From assembly GCA_016210295.1 (NCBI GenBank), contig JACQUM010000101.1:1-12233 (forward strand): a DNA stretch of 12,233 nucleotides. The letters run 5' to 3'. Shown one piece after another: positions 6,626-12,233 of the stretch. Every line of letters begins with the position of its first letter. The first letter of the stretch is position 1. This DNA is from Chloroflexota bacterium. GTDB lineage: Bacteria > Chloroflexota > Dehalococcoidia > UBA6926 > JACQUM01. Position numbers and translations under genes: made by a program. The notes under the pieces are model-generated. The model made no database searches. It was not told the DNA's origin and was given only the letters and a program-made list of their open reading frames with translations.

Positions 6626-6820
6626 TCACCCCTCCCTCAGGCTGTACTTCCCCTCGTGGGCCAGGCGCCGAACGCGGTCTTGTAGCCCCGGAGCCGGTGT
6701 CGTGTGGTGGACCTCCTGGCAGTGCCGCACGAAGATCGTCACGCACTCCTCAGGGGTATCGGCGAGGGCCTCGAAGTTGCACGCAACTCCCAACTCTGTT
6801 CAGTGGAACACCATCGTCAT
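6626..6820 (-). pseudogene. DUF1059-type small protein gene with in-frame TGA at a conserved Cys codon
   Basis: A complete small minus-strand gene lies here, missed by ORF calling because of one internal TGA. From ATG 6820 (preceded by GGGAGAAGG, 8 nt away) it reads MTMVFH, then TGA (6802-6800), then TELGVACNFEALADTPEECV, continues IFVRHCQEVHHTTPAPG and ends EGKYSLREG before TGA 6628-6626: 64 residues in all. DUF1059 proteins are about 60 residues with the pattern F-x-C-x(6)-C-x-F-x(n)-T-E-E-E and a later H-A-x-x-x-H. Here the TGA sits exactly seven codons before the second Cys, where the first Cys belongs. The rest is intact for 57 codons. It could be a nonsense mutation (TGC or TGT to TGA), a sequence error, or selenocysteine. 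TGA is a normal stop in other genes here, so the code is not altered. Confidence 0.7.
6773..6790 (-). other. Hairpin just downstream of the in-frame TGA (SECIS-like position)
   Basis: On the minus strand GGAGTTG pairs with CAACTTC (seven pairs, one G-U) around a CGTG loop. The stem starts 9 nt after the TGA and the loop about 16 nt after it, with a G in the first two loop bases. These spacings fall in the range known for bacterial SECIS elements. A short hairpin can arise by chance, so support is weak. Confidence 0.35.
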
Positions 6821-6956
6821 GGCACTGACCTTCTCCCAATAGTGTGCAAGAGATGCCTCAATCGAGGGCTTCCCCCCTCCTGCGCCGAAAGCCTTGATGG
6901 GGATGCGGACGTAGAGCATGTTCTTGGCCGGAACCTATCCCCCCGCTTCCTGCGCC

Positions 6957-6985
6957 ACTGTAGCCCTGTGGTGATAGTTCGTCAA
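6957..6985 (-). promoter_or_regulatory. Sigma-70 type promoter driving the DUF1059-type gene
   Basis: On the minus strand TTGACG (6985-6980) and TACAGT (6962-6957) are separated by exactly 17 nt. Transcription would start about 6950 and reach ATG 6919 (an in-frame upstream start) and then ATG 6820 of the DUF1059-type gene. It is divergent from the NYN gene promoter. Confidence 0.55.
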
Positions 6986-7090
6986 CCGCGTGAAGCCCCG
7001 TGCGTTCGTATCGGGACGCCCCGGTCTCTTTCAGAAACAGCGGCGGAGGCAGGCACGCCTGAGGCATGATTCCCTGGCCTGCGGTTCGGA

Positions 7091-7096
7091 TATAAT
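7091..7096 (+). promoter_or_regulatory. Perfect -10 element upstream of the NYN gene
   Basis: TATAAT is a perfect consensus -10, about 20 nt before the ribosome binding site GGAGGT (7115-7120). The -35 is poor (GATTCC at 17-nt spacing), so an activator or another contact may be needed. The predicted leader is short. Confidence 0.5.
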
Positions 7097-7118
7097 ACGG
7101 CCATCCTGCACTTTGGAG

Positions 7119-7811
7119 GTGAACATCGCCGCGAAAGAGATCCAGGAGCCTCAGGACCGGGCCGACCAGCGTCGCGTCGCCATCTTCATCGACGGAAGCA
7201 ATCTCTACCACGCCCTGGAGGAGTCCTGCCACAGGACGGACCTTGACTTCGCCGCCTTCGTCCGGCGCATCGCCCGAGGGCGGCCTCTCTTCCGGACCTA
7301 CTATTACAACATTCTCCAGGATGAGAAGAGGCGGCCCCAGGAGGCCCATGACCAGCAGCGGTTCTTTCAGTCCCTGAGTCAGATCCCCTACTTCGAGATC
7401 CGGCTGGGCGGCGTGAAGTTCCGTGAGGGACAGATGGTGGAGAAGGGCGTGGACATCATGCTGGCCACCGACCTCCTTCACTATGGCTGGCAAGACTTCT
7501 ACGACGTCGCCATCCTCGTCAGCGGGGACGGGGACTTCGCCTACGCCATCCAGACCGTGAAGAACATGGGCAAATACGCGGAGGTGGTCGTCTTCGAATC
7601 TAACCAATCGCCGGAGCTCATCCAGATCGCCGACGAACGGGTCGTGCTGACACCGGACTCCCTCGCAGACCTCTGGCTCACCTCCAGCGAGGCATCCCAG
7701 GGGACCGCAGCATCGAAGAGAAGGCGCCGTCGAGGGGGAAGACGGTGGGGCACCACACCTCCGGCACCCCGGGAGGATGCGCCCGGCCCTCCCCCTGCCG
7801 ATCCGACCTGA
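7119..7811 (+). CDS. NYN-domain (PIN-like, LabA/DUF88) putative ribonuclease
   Basis: 230 residues from GTG 7119. Residues 18-180 form a NYN domain, a PIN-like metal-dependent nuclease fold. Key acidic residues: Asp25 in FIDGSNLYH, Asp112 and Asp118 in KGVDIMLATDLL, and Asp137 and Asp139 in LVSGDGDFAYAI. This full set fits an active nuclease, probably on RNA. The C-terminal tail (about 200-230) is basic and then Pro-rich (SKRRRRRGGRRWG), likely a nucleic-acid contact. The start is awkward: GGAGGT overlaps the GTG itself, the only other canonical in-frame start is TTG 7113, and an ATC at 7125 sits at ideal spacing. There is no canonical start between 7121 and the domain. It is transcribed from its own -10 and followed 74 nt later by a phosphodiesterase gene, probably independent in function. 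Confidence 0.92.
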   Translation: MNIAAKEIQEPQDRADQRRVAIFIDGSNLYHALEESCHRTDLDFAAFVRRIARGRPLFRTYYYNILQDEKRRPQEAHDQQRFFQSLSQIPYFEIRLGGVKFREGQMVEKGVDIMLATDLLHYGWQDFYDVAILVSGDGDFAYAIQTVKNMGKYAEVVVFESNQSPELIQIADERVVLTPDSLADLWLTSSEASQGTAASKRRRRRGGRRWGTTPPAPREDAPGPPPADPT

Positions 7812-7885
7812 GCATCCACGCTTTGGAGAGCACGGGACACGGGTGATTCTCTCCAGCAAACGCCTCTCTAAGGCTCGCGCGCCCT

Positions 7886-8695
7886 TTGAGCGGGCAGGCC
7901 TGTCGCCGTGAAACCGTGGGACAGAACCTAGCCTCTCTCTCCCGTCCCCCTGGGAAGCCTCCTCTCCTCATCGCGCACAGGGGCGCCTGTCTGGTGGCGC
8001 CGGAGAACACCATCGTCGCCTTCGGGCGGGCCGTCGAGGAAGGTGCGGATGCCGTGGAGCTAGACGTGCGCCTCACCCGGGACGGCCACGCCGTCGTGTT
8101 GCACGACCCCACGGTGACCACACCCGACGGGCGGGTCCTCTGGGTCTCCCGCCTCACCTTGAAGGAGGTGCAGTCCCTCGACGCGGGAAGCTGGTTCGCG
8201 CCAGAGTTCGCGGGGACCCGAGTGCCGACGCTCCGGGAAGTGGTGCAGTGGGCACGCGGCCGCTGCCTCCTGGACATCGACCTCAAGGCCTCTGGGTTCT
8301 CCTCGGAGCGCCTCATTGGAGAGGTGGTCCGGCTTCTCCGAGAGGAAGGGACAGCCGAGAGCGCATTCTGCGTCTCTTTCAACCCCTGGGCCTTGCGGCG
8401 CCTGACGCACCAGGCGCCGGAGATACCAGCGGGACTGCTGTATCTCCGCGATCTGCCCGGCAGTCCCTTCCTGCGGTTTTGGCAGAAGGTCTCGGCCGCC
8501 CGCATCCTCCTCCCCGAGAAAGGCTTGGCGAGCGAACGGCACGTCGCCTGGATCCACGGGCGAGGCGTCCCCGCCATCGCCTGGATTGTCAACGATCCGT
8601 CCCAGGCCGTACTCCTCGCACAAAGAGGCGTTGACGGCCTGATAACCGACGATGTCCCCGCCTTGCGCCGAGCCCTGGCTAATCGGCGCCCCTGA
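7886..8695 (+). CDS. Glycerophosphodiester phosphodiesterase
   Basis: 269-residue GDPD-family enzyme that splits glycerophosphodiesters into glycerol-3-phosphate and an alcohol, in phospholipid turnover. TIM-barrel landmarks: LIAHRGA (His31, Arg32), PENT (Glu40, Asn41), VELDVRLTRDG (Glu58, Asp60), VLHDPTV (His73, Asp74) and LDIDLK (Asp132, Lys134). The C terminus has the usual AWIVNDPSQ and GVDGLITDDVP. There is no signal peptide, so it appears cytoplasmic. The listed start is TTG 7886, with a distant AAGG; GTG 7916 (residue 11) is an equally likely start and keeps all motifs. It stands alone between an NYN gene and a repeat region. Confidence 0.94.
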   Translation: MSGQACRRETVGQNLASLSRPPGKPPLLIAHRGACLVAPENTIVAFGRAVEEGADAVELDVRLTRDGHAVVLHDPTVTTPDGRVLWVSRLTLKEVQSLDAGSWFAPEFAGTRVPTLREVVQWARGRCLLDIDLKASGFSSERLIGEVVRLLREEGTAESAFCVSFNPWALRRLTHQAPEIPAGLLYLRDLPGSPFLRFWQKVSAARILLPEKGLASERHVAWIHGRGVPAIAWIVNDPSQAVLLAQRGVDGLITDDVPALRRALANRRP

Positions 8696-9047
8696 ACGCC
8701 TGCCCGGAGCGAAGCCGAAGGGGCAGGGGGCGCAAGTGTCCCCCAGCCTTGCTCCCTTCCCCTCTCCCTGGCCCAGGGAGTCCAACGAGGGCTTTGCCCT
8801 CGTTGGCGGGGGTTCAGGGGGTGCCCCCCTGATGTCTCTATTTCTTTCCCCCTTCCTGGCCAGAGCCTGCCCTGAGCTTGCGAAGGGAAGGGGGCAGGGG
8901 GATGGTCGAAACGCCCATCGGGCGAGGGGAATCACCCCAAAAGGCGAGTGTGTGCGCAAAGCTGCGCAAGCCCAGGAATGGTGGGAAGCGAGACCGCGGA
9001 GCCGCCGAAGTGTACAATGAACACGTCCACAAGGGGGGAGGCGCACC
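8696..9047. repeat. Intergenic region with composite palindromic repeat (copy B)
   Basis: This 352-bp gap has no supported gene. In order: CCTGCCC (8699-8705) pairing with GGGCAGG (8721-8727); a C/T-rich block at 8750-8770; a perfect 11-bp hairpin with arms 8782-8792 and 8796-8806 and loop TTT; a G-run then C-run at 8808-8827; a C/T block at 8841-8858; AGAGCCTGCCCTGAGCTTGC at 8862-8881; and a G-rich tail to about 8905. The block series repeats that at 3851-3990. The last part (8950-9047) leads to the HD gene, with a possible -10 TACAAT at 9013-9018 and no good -35. Confidence 0.7.
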
Positions 9048-9602
9048 ATGGACCGGGCTGTCGCCATGGCGATCGTGGACGAGCTCGTCCAGTCGCCAAA
9101 CATCAGGAAGCACCTCCTGGCCACGGAGGCCATCATGCGGGGCCTGGCCCGCCATCTCCACGCCGAGGGGGCTGAAGAGGCCTGGGGCCTCGCCGGCCTC
9201 CTCCACGACGCAGATTACGAGGCCACGGAGAAGGACCTGGACCGCCATACCGACGTCGTCGCGGAACGGATGGCAAAGGGAGGCTTCGCCCAGGACATCA
9301 TCGACGCCGTGCGCGGTCACGCCGACAAGGCCCCTCGGACGAGCCTGATGGCCAAGGCGGTATACGCCTGCGACAACGCGGCAGGCCTGATCTCCGCCGC
9401 CGCCCTGGTCCGCCCCGACAAGAAGCTGGCCGGAGTCACCGTTGACTCCCTGCTGAAGCGCTTCCGCGAGAAGAGCTTCGCCCGGGGCGCCAACCGCGAG
9501 GAGATCCTGACCTGCGGCGCAGAGCTGGGAATGCTCCTGCCCGACTTTCTGAACGTCTGTCTCCGAGCGATGCAAGGCGTCTCGAAGGAGCTGGAGCTGT
9601 AG
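9048..9602 (+). CDS. HD-domain phosphohydrolase-like protein
   Basis: 184-residue soluble protein of the HD superfamily. Metal-binding pattern: His22 in IRKHLLATE, the His53-Asp54 pair in GLLHDADYEA, His67 in DRHTDVVA, His91 in VRGHAD and a later Asp109 in VYACDNAAG. This is the layout of small HD proteins close to the HDIG group, which act on nucleotides or phosphorylated metabolites; the substrate is not evident. The start has a strong binding site (GGGGGGAGG, 6 nt before ATG). The C-terminal third is helical, with RPDKKLAGVTVDSLLKRFREKSFARG before a Cys-containing segment, as in the longer versions of the family. It lies alone between two repeat-filled gaps and has a possible -10 (TACAAT) 30 nt upstream. 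Confidence 0.92.
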   Translation: MDRAVAMAIVDELVQSPNIRKHLLATEAIMRGLARHLHAEGAEEAWGLAGLLHDADYEATEKDLDRHTDVVAERMAKGGFAQDIIDAVRGHADKAPRTSLMAKAVYACDNAAGLISAAALVRPDKKLAGVTVDSLLKRFREKSFARGANREEILTCGAELGMLLPDFLNVCLRAMQGVSKELEL

Positions 9603-9823
9603 AGAAACGCCTCGGCCCTCGCCTCTTGGATGTCATTCTTCGCCCGCCTGCGGCGGGCGAAGAATCTACGAGGCGTAGACCCTTCGCTTCGCTCAGGGTG
9701 AAGGTAGCCTGCTTGTGGCTGTTCCCTGCTAAGGAGGCCCTTCTCCGCCTTGGCGAACTCTTCGCCGTGGAAGAAGACCAGTTCGCTCGGTGAAAGGGCC
9801 AGCGCGGGTCCGGGTGTAGACAT
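9317..9823 (-). pseudogene. Minus-strand small ORF, its 3' part formed by a repeat and antisense sequence
   Basis: ATG 9823 is preceded by AGGAGG with 8-nt spacing, a good start. The first 39 codons read MSTPGPALALSPSELVFFHG, then EEFAKAEKGLLSREQPQAG, an acidic/basic helical segment I do not recognise. The frame then enters the three-hairpin repeat (about 9631-9705), giving YLHPERSEGSTPRRFFARRR, and continues antisense to the HD gene until a stop at 9317. The well-formed start suggests a real small gene whose original end was replaced by the repeat insertion. The part after about 9706 is unlikely to be native protein. It is convergent with the HD gene. Confidence 0.35.
9631..9705. repeat. Three-hairpin interspersed repeat (HPERSEGS type)
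   Basis: The element opens with a perfect 14-bp stem (arms 9635-9648 and 9652-9665, loop TGC), followed by TCTACG-AGG-CGTAGA (9665-9679) and CCTTC...GAAGG (about 9681-9704). On the minus strand it reads HPERSEGS..RRFFARRRRAKND, a string familiar from interspersed repeats in many bacterial genomes that are miscalled as protein. No transposase is near. Confidence 0.75.
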
Positions 9824-9958
9824 CTGACTTTCCTCCTCATCGAAATTGCCGGCCTGTGGTCTCGCCTTATCCGGGATTTCCCATCTGGCGCTGGCCCTGC
9901 CCCGCTGCCAGGGCATAAACTGAACAATGACATGATACCCCCGCCCTCTGCCTAGGAA

Positions 9959-9970
9959 GGACACGTGTCC
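9959..9970. promoter_or_regulatory. Perfect 12-bp palindrome upstream of the ACT gene
   Basis: GGACACGTGTCC is a perfect palindrome with a CACGTG core, 80 bp before the ACT-domain gene and 136 bp before the minus-strand ORF start. It could be an operator for either. The rest of 9706-10049 holds the 5' part and leader of that minus-strand ORF, with no clear promoter. Confidence 0.3.
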
Positions 9971-10049
9971 AGTTGGAAGGTGTACTCTTGAGGCGGAGTC
10001 TGGACCACCGGTAGGATGTCCAGCTACTCTGCGAGAGGAGGGAATCAGC

Positions 10050-10466
10050 ATGGCGGATACGGTGCGACGGATCGCATACTTTTACACTCTCGTGCCCGAC
10101 CGGCCTGGAGCGGGCGCCAAGGTGCTCAACGCGCTCAAGGCAGCCAGGGTCAATCTCCTCGCATATACAGGCTTCCCTTCCGAGGGTCGCCGCGCCCAGC
10201 TCGTCTTCGTCCCCGCGAGCCAGCACCCCTTCCGCACGGCGGCGCGGAAGGCGGGGATCAAGCTCGTGGGACCCAAGACCGCCTTCCTGGTCCAAGGGCA
10301 GGATCGTGTGGGAGTCATCGCTGACGTCGCCAGCAAGCTGGCCGAGGCACGGATCAATATCACGGCCCTGGACGCCGTCGCAGCCGGAAGGAGACGCTAC
10401 GGAGCGGTCCTCTGGGTCAAGCCCCGGAACGTCGGGCGAGCGGCTCAGGTCCTGGGTGCCTCTTGA
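10050..10466 (+). CDS. Tandem ACT-domain protein
   Basis: 138 residues made of two ACT domains and little else. The first covers about 8-72 (FYTLVPDRPGAGAKVLNAL, then ARVNLLAYTGFP) and the second about 78-136 (FLVQGQDRVGVIADVASKL, then ARINITALDAVAAG). ACT domains bind amino acids or other small ligands and usually regulate metabolic enzymes. A stand-alone pair suggests an allosteric subunit or a sensor, but no enzyme partner lies in the window. The start is fixed by GAGGAGG 8 nt before the ATG. A dyad (AAATG 10470-10474, AGACT 10481-10485, pairing with AGTCT and CATTT at 10501-10510) directly after the stop may help end the transcript, though it has no clear T-run. Confidence 0.93.
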   Translation: MADTVRRIAYFYTLVPDRPGAGAKVLNALKAARVNLLAYTGFPSEGRRAQLVFVPASQHPFRTAARKAGIKLVGPKTAFLVQGQDRVGVIADVASKLAEARINITALDAVAAGRRRYGAVLWVKPRNVGRAAQVLGAS

Positions 10467-10999
10467 AGCAAATGGGTCGAAGACTCACCTTCGCTACCAT
10501 AGTCTCATTTCCGAAGGGCCTGGCGGTCCACTGAGCGGCTTGTCCGAGCGAGTGGGACCGGGCCTAATATCGGGGGATTCGAAAGGACTCCTTTCTGGAA
10601 CGAATCCTAGTTGCTGCCGAGAGGCACCTTGAGAGTCGCAGAGGCTGTACCACGGTGAGAGCAATGTCGAGGAGTCGGTTTTCGGGTATTTTTCAGGGCA
10701 GCCGTCAAAGCATTCCGCTGCTCTTCGGGAGTCCTGTGCTAGACGTTCGCAACAGAGAAGCGGTATCCTCCTAACCGGCTACTGGCGCTCGGTGGGAGAG
10801 GTAGGTCGGGGGAAGCTGACGTGCTGCTGAAAGGCCATCGTCGGCTCCGAGAAGGGACGACCATCAAGTAAGTGGTGGCATTCCTTCGACTTGCGGGGCA
10901 TCCCTGCAGCCAGAGTAGAGTAAGGTGGGAAGAGACGAGCGCCTCGGCTTCTTGGGGCTCGCAAAAGGGTGGGACTGATGAAACCAACTGGGTGAACTG
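10467..10999. other. 533-bp gap with no recognised gene
   Basis: Neither strand has a frame with a credible start, and I recognise no riboswitch or structured RNA. Visible structures: the dyad just after the ACT gene (10470-10510), and a bulged hairpin with GGATTCG (10575-10581) pairing with CGAATCC (10601-10607) and AAAGG with CCTTT inside. Near the right end are two near-copies GGGTGGGACTGATGA (10967-10981) and GGGTGAACTGATGA (10990-11003). The gap is long for this gene-dense window and may hold regulation for the GAF gene or a decayed gene. Confidence 0.5.
10978..10995 (+). CDS. Possible five-codon upstream ORF (MKPTG)
   Basis: ATG AAA CCA ACT GGG TGA ends 4 nt before the GAF gene ATG at 11000. 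AGGGTGGG lies just before it and its own GGGTGA end forms the binding site of the main gene. It could couple translation of the sensor gene, or be chance within a duplicated 14-15 bp sequence. Confidence 0.25.
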   Translation: MKPTG

Positions 11000-12233
11000 A
11001 TGAGCTTGAAGCTCCTGCGCTGGATCGCCGTCGTGGCCCCTCTTCTATTCCTCGCCACGGTGGACTTCGTTCGTCACTTCCTGTTCCCCAACCAGCTTCA
11101 CACGTGGGTGGGTTTCCTGTCCACCTACGCCCTGATTGGCTCGGCCATCGTCCTCTTCTCCTTGTTGATCTTCGGCTTCATCGCCCGTCTCCAGCAGCAG
11201 ATCGTGGACCAGAACCGGAGGCTCGCGGCGCTCAATGAGATCGCCCAGGCCACAGCGGCCGAGCCGCGCCTGGACGATCTTCTAAACACAAGCCTGGACC
11301 ACATCCTGGGGAGCATGAGGGCGGAGGCTGGCCTTGTCTGTCTCATTGACTTCGAAAGGGAGGAGCACTCGGCGGTGTGCCACCGGGGGTTCTCCCCGGA
11401 GGTGGTCCGACGGATCCAGCGGGCCAAACTCAAGGATGACCCCATCGCCCAGAAGGTGGTCCTCACCGGCCGGTCCGTGCTCTGGGAGCGGGTGCTGGAA
11501 GACTCCCAAGTGGCCGAAGCGTCCCGCCGCGAAGGGATCCGCTCGGGCATCAGCGCTCCGCTCAGGTCAGAGGGCGCTGTCAACGGCATTCTGGTGGTTG
11601 CCACCAATCAGCAGCGCCAGTTCTCTCGGGCAGAGCAGGATTTTCTCGGGAGCATCGGAGGTCAGTTGGGGATGGCCATCCAGAACTCCATCCTCTACGA
11701 GCGGGCTCGCCGGCAGGCCGATGAGTTGACAGCCTTGCTCACCGTTGGGCAGACGGTCACCTCCTCGCTGGACCTTCAGAGAACGCTGGAGACAGCCCTC
11801 GACCAGTCCGTGACGGTAACGGGAGCCGAGGCTGGGGAAATCTGGCTGGCCGAGGGAGAAAGGCTCCTCTCCTTGCGCGCGCACCTTGGAGCGTATTCGG
11901 AGGCATTCCTGGAGCGACGAAGCTTCCTGTGGGGCGAGGGTATCCCTGGCCTGGTGGCTGCTTCGGGGGAGACGGTGGTCGTCCACGACCTGGCAAACGA
12001 CCCCCGTTTCCTCCGACAGGCCGTGATGAGGGCCGGATTTCAGACCTTCGTCGCCCTTCCTCTGTGGCGCAGAAACAAAGTGACCGGTGTGCTGGCCGTG
12101 GCTGCCCGGTCGCCTGAGAAGCTGACCAGGGCCAGCGACCTCCGCCTCCTCGAAGGCATCGCCGAATGGGTCGCCATCGCCGTCGAGAACGCGGGCCTGC
12201 ACAGGACTGTTCAGGACACGGCAGTCGTCGAAG
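11000..12233 (+). CDS. Membrane sensor with tandem GAF domains, probably a histidine kinase (3' end cut)
   Basis: 411 codons open to the right edge. Two membrane helices at about 6-27 and 36-61 are joined by a short outside loop (RHFLFPNQLHTW). A coiled segment (62-95, FIARLQQQIVDQNRRLAALNE) leads to GAF domain 1 (about 90-232), with a second helix linker (230-262), then GAF domain 2 (about 255-400; GEGIPGLVAASGE, DLANDPRF, ALPLWRRNKVTGVLAVA). Such proteins in Chloroflexota usually go on to a histidine kinase or a phosphatase/cyclase output, which would lie beyond the window. ATG 11000 follows GGGTGA at 6-nt spacing. It is a possible distant partner of the NarL-type regulator, but about 7 kb separates them. 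Confidence 0.88.
   Translation, partial: MSLKLLRWIAVVAPLLFLATVDFVRHFLFPNQLHTWVGFLSTYALIGSAIVLFSLLIFGFIARLQQQIVDQNRRLAALNEIAQATAAEPRLDDLLNTSLDHILGSMRAEAGLVCLIDFEREEHSAVCHRGFSPEVVRRIQRAKLKDDPIAQKVVLTGRSVLWERVLEDSQVAEASRREGIRSGISAPLRSEGAVNGILVVATNQQRQFSRAEQDFLGSIGGQLGMAIQNSILYERARRQADELTALLTVGQTVTSSLDLQRTLETALDQSVTVTGAEAGEIWLAEGERLLSLRAHLGAYSEAFLERRSFLWGEGIPGLVAASGETVVVHDLANDPRFLRQAVMRAGFQTFVALPLWRRNKVTGVLAVAARSPEKLTRASDLRLLEGIAEWVAIAVENAGLHRTVQDTAVVE

Noticed and set aside
6858..7859. A 333-codon minus-strand open frame over the NYN gene
   Set aside because: It mirrors the high-GC NYN coding sequence, which has clear catalytic motifs on the plus strand. The minus product shows no domain.
8060..9136. 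A 358-codon minus-strand open frame over the phosphodiesterase gene and repeat
   Set aside because: It is antisense to a gene with full GDPD motifs and passes through the intergenic repeat.
10639..10660. Resemblance of CTGTACCACGGTGAG to a T-box motif
   Set aside because: The core differs from the T-box sequence, no terminator/antiterminator pair is seen, and no aminoacyl-tRNA synthetase or amino-acid gene follows.
10779..10964. Minus-strand 61-codon frame containing MPRKSKECHHLLDG
   Set aside because: No proper ribosome binding site, no recognised family and mixed codon use; kept only as part of the unexplained gap.

Overview
The window is high-GC bacterial DNA, probably from a member of the Chloroflexota (Dehalococcoidia-like or a related uncultured lineage). 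This is inferred from three things: a lipoprotein with a long TPTPSP-type linker and an embedded short helix, a membrane sensor with several GAF domains, and dense palindromic G/C-rich intergenic repeats. No marker gene settles the taxonomy. TGA is used as an ordinary stop in several genes, so the genetic code looks standard.

Layout. Positions 1-2754 are read on the minus strand: a hypothetical His/Cys-rich small protein, a DinB-like protein, an amidohydrolase, a Pro/Thr-rich lipoprotein and a small basic protein cut by the left edge. The last four are closely spaced and look like one operon. A plus-strand tRNA-Leu(UAA) with encoded CCA sits at 2919-3005. From there most genes are on the plus strand: a NarL-type response regulator with a degenerate receiver; two adjacent trypsin-like (HtrA-type) proteases, the first with a PDZ domain and the second without; a CPBP-family membrane protease; a NYN-domain protein; a glycerophosphodiester phosphodiesterase; an HD-domain protein; a tandem ACT-domain protein; and the start of a membrane GAF sensor, probably a histidine kinase, cut by the right edge. 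The genes are mostly single transcription units of housekeeping or signalling type, with no phage, transposase or CRISPR.

The most unusual item lies in the apparent gap between the CPBP protease and the NYN gene. On the minus strand (6626-6820) there is a complete small gene of the DUF1059 type whose first conserved cysteine codon is replaced by an in-frame TGA. A hairpin follows the TGA at a spacing like that of bacterial SECIS elements, and a good -35/-10 promoter lies upstream. It is either a fresh nonsense mutation (or sequence error) or a candidate selenoprotein.

The gaps at 3824-4128, 8696-9047 and 9603-10049 are filled mainly by interspersed palindromic repeats. Two gaps carry clearly related copies of one composite element. 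A third carries a three-hairpin repeat that reads in frame into a minus-strand ORF with a good ribosome binding site. The 533-bp gap before the GAF sensor gene holds no recognised gene.
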